From: Mermis nigrescens
Lineage: Eukaryota; Nematoda; Enoplea; Mermithida; Mermithidae
Assembly (NCBI GenBank): GCA_036768485.1
Contig: JAVLUZ010000142.1
Location: 12,550,814-12,614,813 of the forward strand
DNA length: 64,000 bases
Direction of reading: 5' to 3'
Every line of letters starts with the position of its first letter. The stretch's first letter is position 1. Shown in pieces: positions 37,777 to 50,208 of this stretch. The notes below the pieces were generated by a model, which made no database searches, had not been told where the DNA came from, and saw nothing but the letters and a program-made list of their open reading frames with translations. A program made the translations under genes and the position numbers.

Positions 37777-38749
37777 CTCCATGGAATGCTCACTTAACCC
37801 CTAAGCCTACTTTACACTTTACACCAGTCAAAAACATGATTAGTTCAGTGATCTTCAAGTACATCTCTTAAAATCTTTAAGAAAATTTTCAAAAAGATAA
37901 ATAGATAAAAATTGATAAAATCAATTGCTAATCAGGCGCCCCCTTCTAAAAACCCTCTCTACAGTAACTGTACTCCCTCTCAGTCATAAATATAAGATGT
38001 TTGGCATATACCCGTCATTATCCCCAAGTTTCACACAAATCCAACATCTGGTTCGCAAATGCATAAAAAATCGATAAAATCAATCAAAATCAGCCCCCTC
38101 CCTTTTTAAGACCCCTCTGCAATGTCTGTACCTTCTCTCAGCCATAAATTTAGCATATTCGGCATATACTTGTCATTGTCTCCAAATTTCATCTAAATTT
38201 GACCGCCGGTTCGCAAATTACTAAAAAATCAATAAAATCAATCAATAATCAAAGTTTCCCGGGAAACTCCTAGTGCTCCCCTTGTGCTACCTCCCCCTCC
38301 CCTTGTGCCACCTCCCCATAAGCAGGTCTAGGCGCGCCCTACACAACCTCCCCAGGGACCGCTTAGGCTTACGGGCACCATCCCCCAGGGACCCTTAGGC
38401 TTACGGGGCACCATCCCCCAGGGACCCTTAGTCTTATTCATGGCAAAAAATCAATAATCAAAGTTTCCCGGGAAACTCCCTTTTCCTCCCCCAGGGACTC
38501 CTCGGGCTAAAAGACCGGTCCAGGCACGCCCTATATCCTTCATCACTGCCTATCCTTAACCATTGCACCCTGGCCCCACCCCAGGGTGCAAGTTTGAGCC
38601 CGCCCGCCTATGCTTAAGCACAGGCTCAAATTTATTTTACTTTCTAATCTGAGCGTTAGTGTTTCTTACACTTGATAATCGATATTTGATATTCGATCTG
38701 TTTAAATAATGTGAGGTTGTTCAGAGTTTAGAAAGGATAATGCGGACGT
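37777..38749. other. Repeat-rich spacer with GC-rich block
   Basis: AT-rich stretches with repeated AAAATCAATC (37910-38250) lead into a GC-rich block at about 38250-38480. There CAGGGACCCTTAGGCTTACG-type units repeat, and the sequence AAAGTTTCCCGGGAAACTCC occurs twice (near 38261 and 38459). CCTATGCTTAAGCAC occurs at 38608-38622. No gene was seen. Confidence 0.5.
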
Positions 38750-38945
38750 TCAGGGGCGAATTAAGGGGGGCGGGGCGGCCGCCCCCCTCCCCTGGGCCGA
38801 AAATATAGCGCAAAAAATACGGATTTTTGTGCGATTTTCAGCGATTTTCGGGTTAAAACGGCTAATTTTTCCGCCCAAGTCAAGGTTCCCCCTTAGAGGT
38901 ACTGCTCCCCCTTCTCGGAAAATCCTGGATCCGCAACTGCCGATG
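38750..38945. repeat. GC-rich repeat related to family 3
   Basis: It starts AGGGGCGAATTAAGGGGGGC and ends AATCCTGGATCCGCAACTG, like other short elements here that begin and end with a GGCGGAT-type motif. Confidence 0.4.
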
Positions 38946-39052
38946 TTAAGAACAATATTGTTTCCGCGTTCTTGGACTGCTGTCATTATTGTGGTATGCT
39001 ACTATATGCGTTTACTGATTGATGTACTCAAATCATGCAAATTGCGTAGTAG

Positions 39053-40340
39053 GGTAACTAGCAAAGAAAAAATGCTCCCGATGGAACAAAAAAAGATGAA
39101 TTTATCTGGAATGTGGATTATTAAGGATGTAAAAGGAGGGGACTAGGAAAAATCTACCTTAAAGTCGCAAAATCTGCTGAAAATCATACTTTCTCTAAGC
39201 AACAGAAAAAATCTAAGTATATTCTGCGGCCTCTAAAAAGTGCCTTTTTCGGCGGCGTCAGCCGCCGATCTCATTTATACGTTTCACTGTTTTAAAAGCG
39301 CGCGCAAAAAGTGACACAATGGATGTATGCAACTGCTTGCTTCTAAGGCAAAAAAGTGCTCTGCGTGTGTGTATGACGTTTTACAAAGAATGTATAGGTA
39401 GGCTAGTAATAATGAAGCAGTTTAGCTTCATGGCATAATGGGGCGCAAGCTTTCATATTTTGATGTGATGTGGCTTAATTCGCTACTCGAATGTGATGCT
39501 GAAAAGAGAAGGCAAAAGTGAAAAGCGAATTTGTGTGATTGGGGTAGGTGGCTACGTCTTGAGTGAGCAAAAGCTAAATTCTGTAGTCGGGTTAACTCTA
39601 TTGTATGTGGGGTGAAGAAACTTTCGTATAATTATTGCTCGTGCCTCTTGCTCTTTGCGCCTTATTCATGTCTTTCGAGCGTAGTACCTACTAGCTAGTA
39701 TTAGGAAGGATATTGAACGGAGCCATAGGAATTTATCGTGTTTTATTTTTCTATGACTGAATCTTGTTTAAATAATGTTCAAAGTTTCAGATAAGAGTGT
39801 ATAAACGAAATCTGTAATGTTTTTTTAAATTGCTGGCAAGTAGCAACGCTGACTATCTTCGTATCCTGATCGATAGAAAACTAAGTGGGTATTGTATTTA
39901 AAGTTGTTTTATTTTGTTTTGAGCATTAAAGTAAGCAAAGCAAGGGCCGATTGATAGTGCACGCAACTTTAAGGGCATACTGGTGTACCTACATTTAGTC
40001 TGTTTCCAAGTCAACTTGAGTGTTTCCCTACTGTTTTAGACCATTCATTCAATTGGCTTAGAAAGACTGTTAGCTTTACTCAACATCATTTCCCATAGCT
40101 ACTCGCGTAGCTAATGTACTGCTTTTTCAATCATTTTATGGTTAAATATTTATTTTAATCTGTTGGCCGCAGAATATACTTCGATTTTTTCTGTTGCTTA
40201 GAGAAAGTATGATTTTCGGCAGATTTTGCGACTTTAGGTAGATTTTTCCTTGTCCCCTCCTTTAACATCCTTGATAATCCACATTCCAAGTATATTCATC
40301 TTTTTTGTTCCATAGGAGCATTTTTCTTTGCTAGTATGTA
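39053..40340. repeat. Inverted repeat with 185-bp arms
   Basis: 39053-39237 recurs inverted at 40165-40340 (both include ACTAGCAAAGAAAAATGCTC and GCAGATTTTGCGACTTTA or their inverses). About 930 bp of unrecognised sequence lies between. The arms encode a short basic frame (KEKMLPMEQKKMNLSGMW). It is probably a fold-back or MITE-like element. Confidence 0.6.
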
Positions 40341-40540
40341 TATATGTATGGAGGTAATGCCATACATGATCTTGGGGCCACGGAAATCCCCTCCCCGGAA
40401 TTCGGCATTTTCCAAAGTTTCCGAGAATTTATCTGCAAATTCGCAGAAATGGTGCTGTTTTAAGCGGGTTTAGCTATCTATGTACATAGTTGGTCAAAAG
40501 TCTCGGCACTTCGTGCTATAACTCGTCTTTTGATTCAGGG

Positions 40541-41494
40541 TGTCCCAGCTAACTATTCGCGTTTTCGTTTTATCATACTTTTTTAGTTCTGGATTGAATT
40601 TTGTTTAAACTTCAGCAAAATATAGCAACAACATTAGAATTTATTGCGACAAAATTTTATAGTCGTTGCTGAACTTTTTAGACCTGAACATGAGCACCAA
40701 CCATTTTCGACAATTTTGTACAATTTCAGCACGGTATTCCAACTAAGTTTTCGCTCTCATTTCATACGTGATTTGATAAAATGCCTCAATAATTCGATTT
40801 TTCAATTCGTCGATGATTGCTAGGTCGTGTGGTGAAAACTTTGGGATTCGATAAATCCCCAGAAGAGAAAAAACCGCAGGGGTTAAAAATCAGGCGATCG
40901 TGGTGGCCATGGCATTGTAGGTTATCCTTTATTTCTTTGATGAAACTGTCAACAGTGAACGCTACTTAGAAATGCTACAAACCCAATTTTATGCTGAATT
41001 GGAACGCCGCCAAATTCAAAATAATACCACTTTTTATGCAAGACGGACTCCGCCACATTGGGACAGAAATGTTCAAGCGATTGGCTTAATGATAGCTTTC
41101 CTTATCGATAGATGGGTCGCGGATCACCTTCATGGCCACCACGATCGCCTGATTAGACCCCCTGCGATTTTTTCCTCTTGGGGATTGATAAAATCCAATG
41201 TTTACACCACACGAACTGCGACTATCAACGAATTGAAAAATCAAATAATTGGCGGCTTTGATGAAATCACGTAAGAAATGAGAATCAAAACTTTGTTGGA
41301 ATATCGTGAAAGATTGTACAAAATTGTTGAAAATGGTAGTGCTCATGTTGAGGTCTAAAACTTTAGTAATGAATATAAAATTTTGTCACAATAAATTCTA
41401 ATATTGTTGCTACATTTGCTGAAGTTTAAATAAAATTCATTAAGTTAATTAAAAAACTAGGATAAAACGAAATCGCGAATAGCTAGCTGGGACA
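40541..41494 (+). mobile_element. Mariner/Tc1-type fragment with duplicated inverted end
   Basis: The ends are TGTCCCAGCTA and its inverse, each followed by CGCGAATAG or a near match. The right part encodes the C-terminal half of a transposase. The left part (40541-40850) is an inverted copy of the right end (about 41200-41494), including its last coding residues. No left half of the transposon is present. Confidence 0.65.
40940..41358 (+). pseudogene. Mariner/Tc-type transposase C-terminal remnant
   Basis: The frame contains VNSERYLEMLQTQFYAELER, then RRTPPHWDRNVQ, then LIKSNVYTTRTATINELKNQ and FDEIT before a stop. This order (NSERY block, then PPH, then WGxxKxxVY and an I-x-ELK block) is typical of DDE/D transposases related to Tc1/mariner that are common in insects. 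The DGAPPH block is damaged, the first catalytic region is missing, and a stop follows FDEIT, so it is inactive. Confidence 0.75.
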
Positions 41495-42479
41495 TGTGTA
41501 CGCGTATTCAACATTTTCGAGCCTTAAAAGGCACTTTAAAAATTTCATTCCCAGAACTCCCATCTGCCCATTATGAGAAGAAAATTCATACCTACATAAT
41601 GCTGATTTGTGTGTGATAAAATCAAGGTTTTCAGTCTATTTTGCCGAAATGGTATGGATATATAGTCGCAATGACAATTCTGAAATGATCGCAACGTTCT
41701 ATTGCAATGTCTTGCAAATTACGATTTATCGGTTAATGAATATTTGAATATTGCAAAATTATTAAGCTTCCTGTTACCAAGGGGTCACGCACCCTAGACT
41801 TACTAGTGGTCTAGACCGAAAATCTAATCATTCAGGACATAACAAAATAGATAAAAATACATATTTCTGGTAGCCAAGAGCATGATAATTTCAAAAATGT
41901 TATTAAGTTTGCACAAAACTGAAAACCAATTGAAAAAAACGCATTTGAAGATTCCAAAATGTGTAAGAAATACGATCAGCAATACGCGTAACACATGTTA
42001 TAAAATCATGAAAACAAGCTTATCTAATGAAATATAGGTCAAAACGATATCTTTTGCTCAATAAAACATGTGTTGCAGTAAAAAAGAGGGCACTGAGCAA
42101 GCTTACCACATAAGAATTTATGACCTTTCAGTAAACTGCAAAAGACAGGCATTGAGATCACGGATCTAGAGCTCGGTAAAAGTAGGGTTAATTCGCAATT
42201 TCTGCATCACTAAGTCCCATTAACCTTTATTCTTTTATAACAGAAAGCGTTGTACAATTGCCGCGCGTACATAGATAATTTCAACACTTCAGTCGATAAA
42301 CCAATTTCTCGTCAGAGAGTACATAATATATTTCGAGACTAATAATACAGTTTTATTGTCTTATTTTGATAATTTCTACAGGTGCTTACTTCTGATATAC
42401 TTGTCGTAAAAATGGTCAAACAATTTTCGTATACACCTGTGACATTTCACATATAGGTATTGCGTCGTAATGAAAAAAC
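41495..42479. other. No feature seen
   Basis: AT-rich sequence without long frames or recognisable repeats. Confidence 0.4.
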
Positions 42480-42690
42480 ATTTTTTTAAACAATTTTTTA
42501 ATTTTTTTCTGTTTTTTCTCTCAAATTTATGATGCCGATTAATAGCGCTCGATGAGAAACGTTGAAAATTAGTTTTTTTGCCATACCATTGTTTTTAAGT
42601 CCATTTTTCGACTTTTGAAAAGCCTCGCACTCCCAGAATGTTAGTCCTGCCCACCTATGGTCAGGTCAGGTCGTCAGTATTATATCTTTT
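42480..42690. repeat. Truncated family 1 MITE copy, first of a duplicated pair
   Basis: It shares about 200 bp with 43520-43725, including the same right flank (GGTCAGGTCAGGTCGTCAG). The pair therefore arose by segmental duplication rather than two insertions. Confidence 0.6.
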
Positions 42691-43519
42691 TGTTGTTTTT
42701 TTCAAATTGAAGCAGAAAAATAAATCTTCAAATTTTTTTGAATGAATTCAAAATAGAGAGTAATAAAATATTCCGATAATTTAAGGAATCTTGGATGATA
42801 ATAATCGTGAGATCGCATCGAAAAATTTCAATAATAAACTTTGCCAACAATTTTTGTATTAAACTTCGCTCCGATTCATGAAAATGTATCTATGTACATA
42901 TCCTATTTTATCAGCGGAATGCTTACGTGTCGTATTTTTTAGTTATTTTCCAGTGTAGCAATATAATTTCTTTGCGTATTCTCGATGAGTTTGCCAAAAA
43001 ATAAAAATTTCCAATTGCTTAACAAATGTATATGTATGTGAACGAGATAACGAATTGTATATTTTTTGACTTGATTTTTGGCAACTTTTTATCAATGATT
43101 TGTTTTCGTAGCATAAGACATGGAATAAACGGTCCCGCCAGTCAAAAAAACGTTCTTTTTTGTAAAGAGTCGTTTTTTTTGCTGGCAACAAACATTTCGT
43201 GCTTCTTTGCAAGATATGGAGTTTAAAAAGTAGTTATCCTCAGCATTCTGCATGCTTATCTATCTTTCTGACGAAATTTCCAGGATCCAACGTATTTTAC
43301 ATGTGAATTAGCTTTAAGTCTTTTAGAAAAATTTTTAGCATATTTATTCTAAAATATAATTAATTGAATAAAATTGAGCTTAAAAATGAGTAATCGAAAA
43401 TTTGACTTATCAGAGCTCAAAGCGTCGCTAAAACGAGTAGAAAAGGCACATTTTTCACGACGAAAATCGAACATTGTGCGGCTCAGGTTCGCATTCCCCC
43501 CAGAAACCAGAATACCCCC

Positions 43520-43725
43520 AAAAAATTTAATTTTTTAATTTTTTTCTGTTTTTTTCTCACATTTATGATGCCGATTGATAGCGCTCGATGAGAAACGTTG
43601 AAAAATAGTTTTTTTGCCATACCATTATTTTTAAGTCCATTTTTCGACTTTTTGAAAAGCCTTGCACTCCCAGAATGTTGGGGTCCTGCCCACCTATGGT
43701 CAGGTCAGGTCGTCAGTATTTTGCG
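43520..43725. repeat. Truncated family 1 MITE copy, second of the pair
   Basis: Direct repeat of 42480-42690, ending GCCCACCTATGG followed by the shared GGTCAGG flank. Confidence 0.6.
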
Positions 43726-43852
43726 GGAGGAGGTGCCAGCCAACAGTTATTCGGAGGTCAAACCTCACCACGAGATATACTCAGATAAGTTTGATTAATT
43801 GCAGAAAAAGATTTCAATCCGTTTGTTTCCTACGGTCTAGAGTGCCGATGAA

Positions 43853-45800
43853 TAGTGATGTAAAAAGATCCAGATTTTTACCCAGATCCAGATCCAGTTG
43901 AAATTCGGGTTCAGATATTCTGGTAGGTCCAGATCCACATCAGATAACCATGTCAGAAAACAACCTGGTAGATCCAGATCTAGATCGTTTTTCCAGATCA
44001 AAATTCTAAAAAGATCCAGATAGAGATCCAGATAAAAATATTTTTTGCGCAGCTGCTTGTATTGCTAAAAAAGAGGGCGTAAAGCGCCTGTGCCCACGTG
44101 GATTGAGGGGTCTCGGCTGTCGGGGTTAATATAACAGCCCCTTCAGAAGGGTCTGGTGCAGAGACGAAGGAAATTCGCATTTTAGAGCTTTTACATAAAA
44201 AAGATATTATTAGTACAAATTGTCTAAAGAGTAAAAGGTCACAAGTTTAGACTTTTACCAATGAGCATGAGTCAATCAAAACGACAGTGTAATCTGCTTT
44301 TTACCTCCCTTTAATTTACCGTGTGTTTCCAGCAAGCCGTTTTCACCATCTACTCGATTTTAGATCGAATCAATAAAATCAGATAAAAAGTATATACATT
44401 TGAAATCCCTCTTTTGTTCTCCTGATTCCAAAAATATATTTTTCCCTTCACAATTTTTACTTTCCGTTGGGAAAAAAGGGAAAACTATAACCAAAAAACC
44501 AACATGGCAGCCTACGGCACATTTGGAAAAATCGATACGTCGGCATTCCGTAGCTCACCATACTGCTGCATTGAGCAAAGCGCGATACAGCAATGACTAT
44601 TACGGTCTACGGAGCCAGTTTGGATTCCTGCATGCACAGTATTAGGTACATAGGTGCATTATGTGCGTACGTATTTGAGTTTTACCTATGTATATGCCTA
44701 CCATTAAAATTTCAAAAATATTGAATTTCTAAATAACCGAAGCCTTCTACTTCATGAAACTCATAGAAAACGTGTAAAACGAGGGAAAAGGAGGATAGTG
44801 ATGACGTTTCACGGCACAAAAATGAACTTAAAATGAAAAAATCAAGAAAAAACCAGCATACTCGACCAAAAATCGAGTACACACAGGAAATTAAGGGTTA
44901 ATCCAAATTACGAATGCAATTTTTTAAAGACTGCCGCTAAAGTTATAATCTCTCATGAATACTTATTGTACGTTTGAAAGTTCTTTTTCTGTGGTGTATT
45001 ATTTCAGAGGGATATCATTGTCAAATAACACAAACGATACATTACCTCAAGAACACAAAATGTAATATTATGAATAAACCTGCTTAATTTCAATTCAGCA
45101 AAGAAAAATGCAGTTAAAATTCATGAAAAATGACAGATGCACTTACTAAAACCATAAAGAACAGCATAGAAATTCTGGGGGTTATTGAAAAATTTTTTCA
45201 AATATAAAAAAGCGATAAAAATAGCCCATGGGCACTAAAGACATTGTTTTTAGACGTTTCTCTTATGTCAGCGCATAAAAAATTTCAAAATTTTCCCATC
45301 TTTAGGCAAAAAAGTCTCTCGAAGTTAAATTCTGATGATCATATTGGTGAAAAAACAGCCTTAAACACATTTTTATCACTTGAAGTTACTTTTCTGCTGA
45401 GCTTTGAAAATTTTTCTAAAACACAAAAAATTACGGGGAGTCAGTGGCACTTTTTGGCCATTCTGAGGGGGGGGGTCAGGACGGATCTAGTAGGTAGGGA
45501 GTCAAAACCATTAGCAGACTCCCACCCACTACGTGAAAGTAAGGCTAAAACTACTTAGATTACCAACCTACAGTAAATCGTAAAGCAGAAAGAATACCAT
45601 CGCGCGAAAATAACTTTCTGATCTGTTTAATCAGATATAACTTGACTAAACAGATCCAGATCCAGATAAAGATCGGGTTCTGATTTTCTGGCAGATCCAG
45701 ATCCAGATCAGAAAACAACCAGATCCATCATCCAGATTATCTTGATCTTCATCTGAATCTGGATAAAAAGATCAAATCCAGATGATCTTTTACATCACTA
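43853..45800. mobile_element. Non-autonomous hAT-type element with GATCCAGAT subterminal repeats
   Basis: The ends are TAGTGATGTAAAA and its inverse. The perfect 8-bp duplication CCGATGAA flanks it (43845-43852, 45801-45808). Both ends carry clusters of AGATCCAGATCC (43868-44035 and 45650-45782). No transposase frame is present; the largest frames (44400-44645, 45244-45558) are unrecognised. Confidence 0.85.
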
Positions 45801-46132
45801 CCGATGAATGCTTAAGAATAATTGCTTCATGTATCGATGTGGAAACAGTACGTAGCTCTATCGGTGAAATCCGGTCAAGAATATCCGGCTGCGAACTAAT
45901 AGGCTTTCACATGATAAATCGAACTTGTGCTAGGCTCATTTCAACGCTTGCTACTGTTGCAATTGTCTCCATATTGCTGATTGATATACGAATCTTGACG
46001 ATAGAACCTAGGAGCCACAAAACTAAATCAAACGATGGGCGAAATGAGCGGGAAATGTCAAAATACGACACATTTGAGGTGGATTGCTCGAGAAATAGGG
46101 TAAATTGTTCGGAAAGAAAGAAAACAGAGACG

Positions 46133-46381
46133 ATGAATGTGAAATACATATTTGCGTACTCGACAATTTTCGGCATTTCAATAGCAGACCCACAAGCAAC
46201 GTTGTTAGCGCAATGCCCCGAACTAAATTGTTCAATCACCGGAGATGCGGATAAATGGGACGAAAGCGAAGCAGTGGTATTTCAGCCGAACGTCATCGAT
46301 ACTCTCGGAAGTTACCAAATAACAGGCGAATTTGGCAATATTTCGTATTTTTACCCTCGAACCGCCGACCAAAACTTATAG
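46133..46381 (+). CDS. Possible small secreted protein or first coding exon
   Basis: An 82-residue frame lies at the end of a longer open frame (45782-46381). From the methionine at 46133 it begins MNVKYIFAYSTIFGISIA followed by DPQ, which looks like a signal peptide with a cleavage site. The mature part is acidic, has two close cysteines (CPELNC), and ends YPRTADQNL. I do not recognise the family. The upstream 27 bases of the longer frame belong to the hAT-type element, so its first methionine is not credible. Against a gene: no promoter or splice signal could be tied to it, and it stands alone. Confidence 0.3.
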   Translation: MNVKYIFAYSTIFGISIADPQATLLAQCPELNCSITGDADKWDESEAVVFQPNVIDTLGSYQITGEFGNISYFYPRTADQNL

Positions 46382-46538
46382 CGACTTGAACGAATTTTCG
46401 GCATATTTTAACTTGACATTGAGCTACCGGTATTACAAAAATTATATATAGACCTCAGCAGAGATCATTGCTCGTTTTTTCAATATTGTTTGAGCTTTTT
46501 TTAACCACACTTTTCTTGGGTGCAGCGGGGATCCTTAC

Positions 46539-46676
46539 CATACATGGGTAGCACCTAAATTATGGGGGCAGGATGGGTCAAATCGCCTAAAATGTTACTA
46601 AAAATTGAATTTAGTAATCTGCCGGGATTTTACAACTTCTGGAGGTACGAATACCCTACCCCCACGCCCATGTGCG
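46539..46676. mobile_element. Short family 1 MITE
   Basis: It begins CATACATGGGTAGCACC and ends CACGCCCATGTGCG. The flanking octamers ATCCTTAC and ATCCACAC match at six of eight positions. It is internally deleted compared with other copies. Confidence 0.6.
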
Positions 46677-46936
46677 ATCCACACACCAGAATGGCAATGG
46701 ACACCCAACAAAATTGCTGCGATCAAGAGAAACGTCTAGAAGCAAATCATAGAAAGTCTAGTGTTTTTAGCGTTTTTAGTAATTTTTTGCTAAAAAGTGT
46801 CAAAAAGTACTAATTTTGTAAATATATTTTGTTCAAATGAATCGAAGCTTTATTCAACTTTGTCTCCTGTTTGTATGTTATAAAAAGAATCAGACATTGT
46901 GAGAAACGTAAAAAAACAGTGTTTTTGACGTGCATC

Positions 46937-47384
46937 CAGTGTTTTTTTTATAGAAGGTCCCTTTGTACATGTACAAAGATAGTCTCGAAAAGTCTTAGAC
47001 ATTTTGTACACACAAATCTTTGAGTACTATAATTTGGTACAGTAGCGATATCAGCTTGGTAAAAACAGAGTTGTTCGACTGTTGGTAGTGTATTTCAGCT
47101 AATTCCTGGGTCTCTAAGGGCAAAAATCACTAAGAATCGTCTTAAAACGGTGCGAAGCGTCGAAAAAATTTGACAATTTTACTTTTGAAATGCAATTTCT
47201 GTCATTTTAAAGATATACAAAACACGCAATTACTCATTTCGGCGCGAAGCGCCGAATTTTTTCGCGAATTTCAGACCTTTTTTGCATTCTGCTCCCCCAA
47301 AAATCTTTGTACATGTACAAAGACGGTCCCAAAAAGTCTTTGTACATCGGGAAAAATCTTTGCCGAGTACGAAAAAAAACACTG
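46937..47384. mobile_element. Family 2 MITE, copy 1
   Basis: The ends are CAGTGTTTTTTT and its inverse. The perfect duplication CGTGCATC flanks it (46929-46936, 47385-47392). It contains TTTGTACATGTACAAAGA palindromes near both ends and a GGCGCGAAGCGCC hairpin at 47241-47253. The matching left hairpin is mutated at about 47150. End sequence and duplication size suggest a hAT-type origin. Confidence 0.85.
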
Positions 47385-47392
47385 CGTGCATC

Positions 47393-48221
47393 CCTGCTTT
47401 TTAGCCTAAAAGAGCAAATTTAAAAAATTTTAGTGGCTCACCTCCTGAATTCGCATGCTGAGTTTATGACCATTCCTATTCTTACGGTGTGGAGTTAGAA
47501 ATTTTGATCCAAGATGACTGTTCATACCTCAAAAAAGCTGCTAAGCCTACCATAAAGAATTTTTCATGTCATGAAAGTGTATGAAAACTTATACTTTTTC
47601 AAACGTTTTCAGCGATTCTTTGGCACAAATCAATTAATTCTACCATTTTGGCCATCTATCATTGAATTTCATCAGATTTTATGAATCAGTAGTTGCGACC
47701 AAAATAAAATTTGTGACGTCCGAATTCTCGCGATTTGTCGCGATATATACCAGAGGCACCTCCCGGCATTTGGTTGCTGCTTAATACAAAATTGGAACCT
47801 CTCTGAGTAATGTAAGGCAAAATAAAGACCAGAAATTAGTGAAAATCAAAACTTTCATGCACTAATGCTTGAAAATTATGCTAAACTGTAGAATACCATA
47901 GTTCATACGCTATTTAATCATTTACCACTTTTTAAGGCCATTTGATTAGAAAAAGCTCTCTGATTTAATCTCTTTCCAGACTAGCTGACCCTCTGACCGA
48001 CCATCTGAGCATATATGATTGCGAGCAGACATGTACGTGGGGTAAAGGGGTCTCTAAATCCCAAATAAATTGGACATTTTTGGGGAAAATGTGGCAAGAT
48101 TATTACTAACAAAATCGGAATTCCGTAAAAGTTGACAGTGTTTTCTTAAAAAGCGCTGGCCATTGGCTAGAAGAAGTTTTTGAGGCTATTTTGGTTCAAA
48201 AAAGCTCTATGTCTAAACCCC
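47393..48221. other. No gene seen
   Basis: AT-rich spacer with short frames only. No repeat boundary that I can support. Confidence 0.35.
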
Positions 48222-48380
48222 CTTCCAGATCGGGGGGTTAGGGGGTTAGGGGGTTCGTACCCATAGAAGTTGAAAACCCCCTGCAGATTTTTGTAGACTC
48301 TCCAGAATTCTAATTTTAGTAACATTTTTGGTGATTTACCCCATTCTGACCCCCCATAATTTGGGTGCTGTCCATGTATG
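48222..48380. mobile_element. Family 1 MITE, left end uncertain
   Basis: It contains a GGGGGTTA triple repeat at its left and ends CCCCATAATTTGGGTGCTG then TCCATGTATG, the inverse of the family 1 end seen at 46539. Confidence 0.5.
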
Positions 48381-48900
48381 TTTATGCTGCGCATCAGGGA
48401 TAGTGGATTGACTTATATTATGATTTTTTTCAGCTATGATTCAGATTTCTACTTGCCTTACGGTAACATAATCCAGCGAGACAGAAGCCAGTTAAAGCAA
48501 ATTTCGCTAATGAACTCGACATTTTGATCAGGAAAAAACGAAAAGCTAGTCGCACTGGTTCGTTTCAAATTGCGGGGCTGATAGCTTGAGAGACGATTAC
48601 GTTCGGGAATTATCTAAAGCACATACCCGTCGATATTTACGGCATGTGCGGCGCTTTGAACTGCTTCGAATTATTGCGATCAAATGCTGACCAATGATTA
48701 CAAATTCTATTTATCGTTTGAAAACTGTCTATGCAAAGATTATACGACTGAAAAAATTATTTGATCGGTTGAAAAATTACGTAGTTCCTATCGGTAAGAA
48801 ATTGACTTTTCATAACATTATCCGTCTTTTTTCTTTGGATTTTTTACGACTATGTACAACGTGGTCGGAGATCAGTAAAGAGAGCATTAACGGACCGACA
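48381..48900. other. Spacer before the gap, no gene seen
   Basis: A plus-strand frame from 48694 runs into the gap (its visible part is about 69 residues, basic and hydrophobic, unrecognised). Confidence 0.3.
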
Positions 48901-49000
48901 NNNNNNNNNNNNNNNNNNNNNNNNNNNNNNNNNNNNNNNNNNNNNNNNNNNNNNNNNNNNNNNNNNNNNNNNNNNNNNNNNNNNNNNNNNNNNNNNNNNN
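48901..49000. other. Assembly gap
   Basis: Exactly 100 N. The round length suggests a placeholder of unknown true size. Confidence 0.99.
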
Positions 49001-49912
49001 AGGGCTAGAAGGCCAATTTTTGCAAAAAGGCATCTTGTAATAGACAAAAAAAGCAAAGTTTTGCCAAAAATCTGGATGAGGGTTGAAAAATATCAGACTG
49101 TCGGAGGTAGGACGACTAAATTTTGGTAGAGGATCCCCCGTGCCCCCATTACATTTATATAAGTATCACATTATGTTGTAGTATATTTATGCAGTAGATA
49201 GCAGATACCTACTAGTCTGTTTCACATAACTTCGTGCATAAATTCTACGAATTTTCATCGACAGTAGGCCGAGGGTTACGATAATTATATATCATATCAA
49301 TGCTATAATCGCAATCTGTCAGCTTATCGCCGTAGTTTTAAAATTCATGAACGAAGTTGTGTGAAACAGACTATAATTCTACCGCAGCAAAAAAACTGAA
49401 AAATTGAGCAAAGAAATTAAAAAAATACCGTACGTTTAATAAATATATAAGTACATATAGGTACATAATTACAAAAGAAACGTACATAAATACGTTCTAT
49501 AATTATAAAATAATACAGGTAGCACAAGGTCAGGGTCGGCAGGGGGTGAAATCCCAAAAATCCAAAACAGAAATTTAACGTTCACATTTTTTTGCTCTTT
49601 TAACGATCAAAATAGCCTACAAAACGTTTTTCTTGGTAACATCGCATTTTAAAAGCATTTCTAGCCCATTTTGACAGCATTATATCACTTTTAACATAAA
49701 AAATGCAAAAATTTATCAATTTTGGGCGCTTTTTTGAGTAAAAAATACTTAAAAGTACTTATCTGGCGCGAAGCGCCGGAAAAATTTTGACGTTTTTACT
49801 GCTTTTGACCTCAAAAGTAATGCAAAAAACGTTCCATCTGCCCAAAATCGCCGGACATTAACTGTCCGGCTGACCTTCAGTGGGGTAATACCACCCTCAC
49901 CCTCTATGTGCA
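49001..49912. other. Repeat-derived spacer
   Basis: About 49520-49910 resembles the other short repeats of this window. It has GGGGGTGAAATCCC near its left, a GGCGCGAAGCGCC hairpin at 49765-49777, and GTAATACCACCCTCACCC at its right. I could not define its ends. Confidence 0.4.
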
Positions 49913-49989
49913 TGTATGATACCTAAAGAAAGTGTATTTTTGGCCTATTGGCAGTCACATAAAATAATAATAATGCTTTATTCAAACCC

Positions 49990-50056
49990 GTAGGTACAAT
50001 ACAATGTTAAGAATAATACGCAACGTTTCGACAGTTAACCTACCGTCGTCGTCAGG
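49990..50056 (-). ncRNA. Hammerhead-ribozyme-like motif, left copy
   Basis: On the minus strand, CTGACGA (50049-50055) is followed by a stem-loop with a short GAC/GTC stem, then GAAAC (50025-50029), then a three-base-pair stem (ACG-TTG-CGT). This matches the order CUGANGA, stem II, GAAA, short stem III of minimal hammerheads that are reported in Penelope-like elements. I could not build a convincing stem I, so activity is unproven. Confidence 0.5.
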
Positions 50057-50095
50057 CTCTTACAGAATATAAGAAGTTGTGGGCACCAGGAATTG

Positions 50096-50163
50096 AACCT
50101 TACAGCTAAGTATCATTTATTTCTAGAGTCTGTGGTTTTACCAACTGAGCTTCACTGGGCCAG
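50096..50163 (-). other. tRNA-like module in the element's 3' region, left copy
   Basis: The minus strand reads AAGCTCAGTTGGTA (A-box-like) and, about 45 bases on, GGTTCAATTCC, a perfect B-box, then CTGGTGCCC. The spacing and the near-complementary outer strands (GGCCCAG and CTGGTGCC) suggest a degenerate tRNA-derived sequence. The arms do not fold as a full cloverleaf, so it is not called a tRNA gene. Confidence 0.6.
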
Positions 50164-50208
50164 TTGTATAATATTATTTGTTCCTTTTAAAGTAACATAA
50201 TAATATTT

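Noticed and set aside
45782..46132. Upstream part of the 199-residue frame
   Set aside because: Its first methionine lies in the hAT-type element, and the sequence beyond shows no domain.
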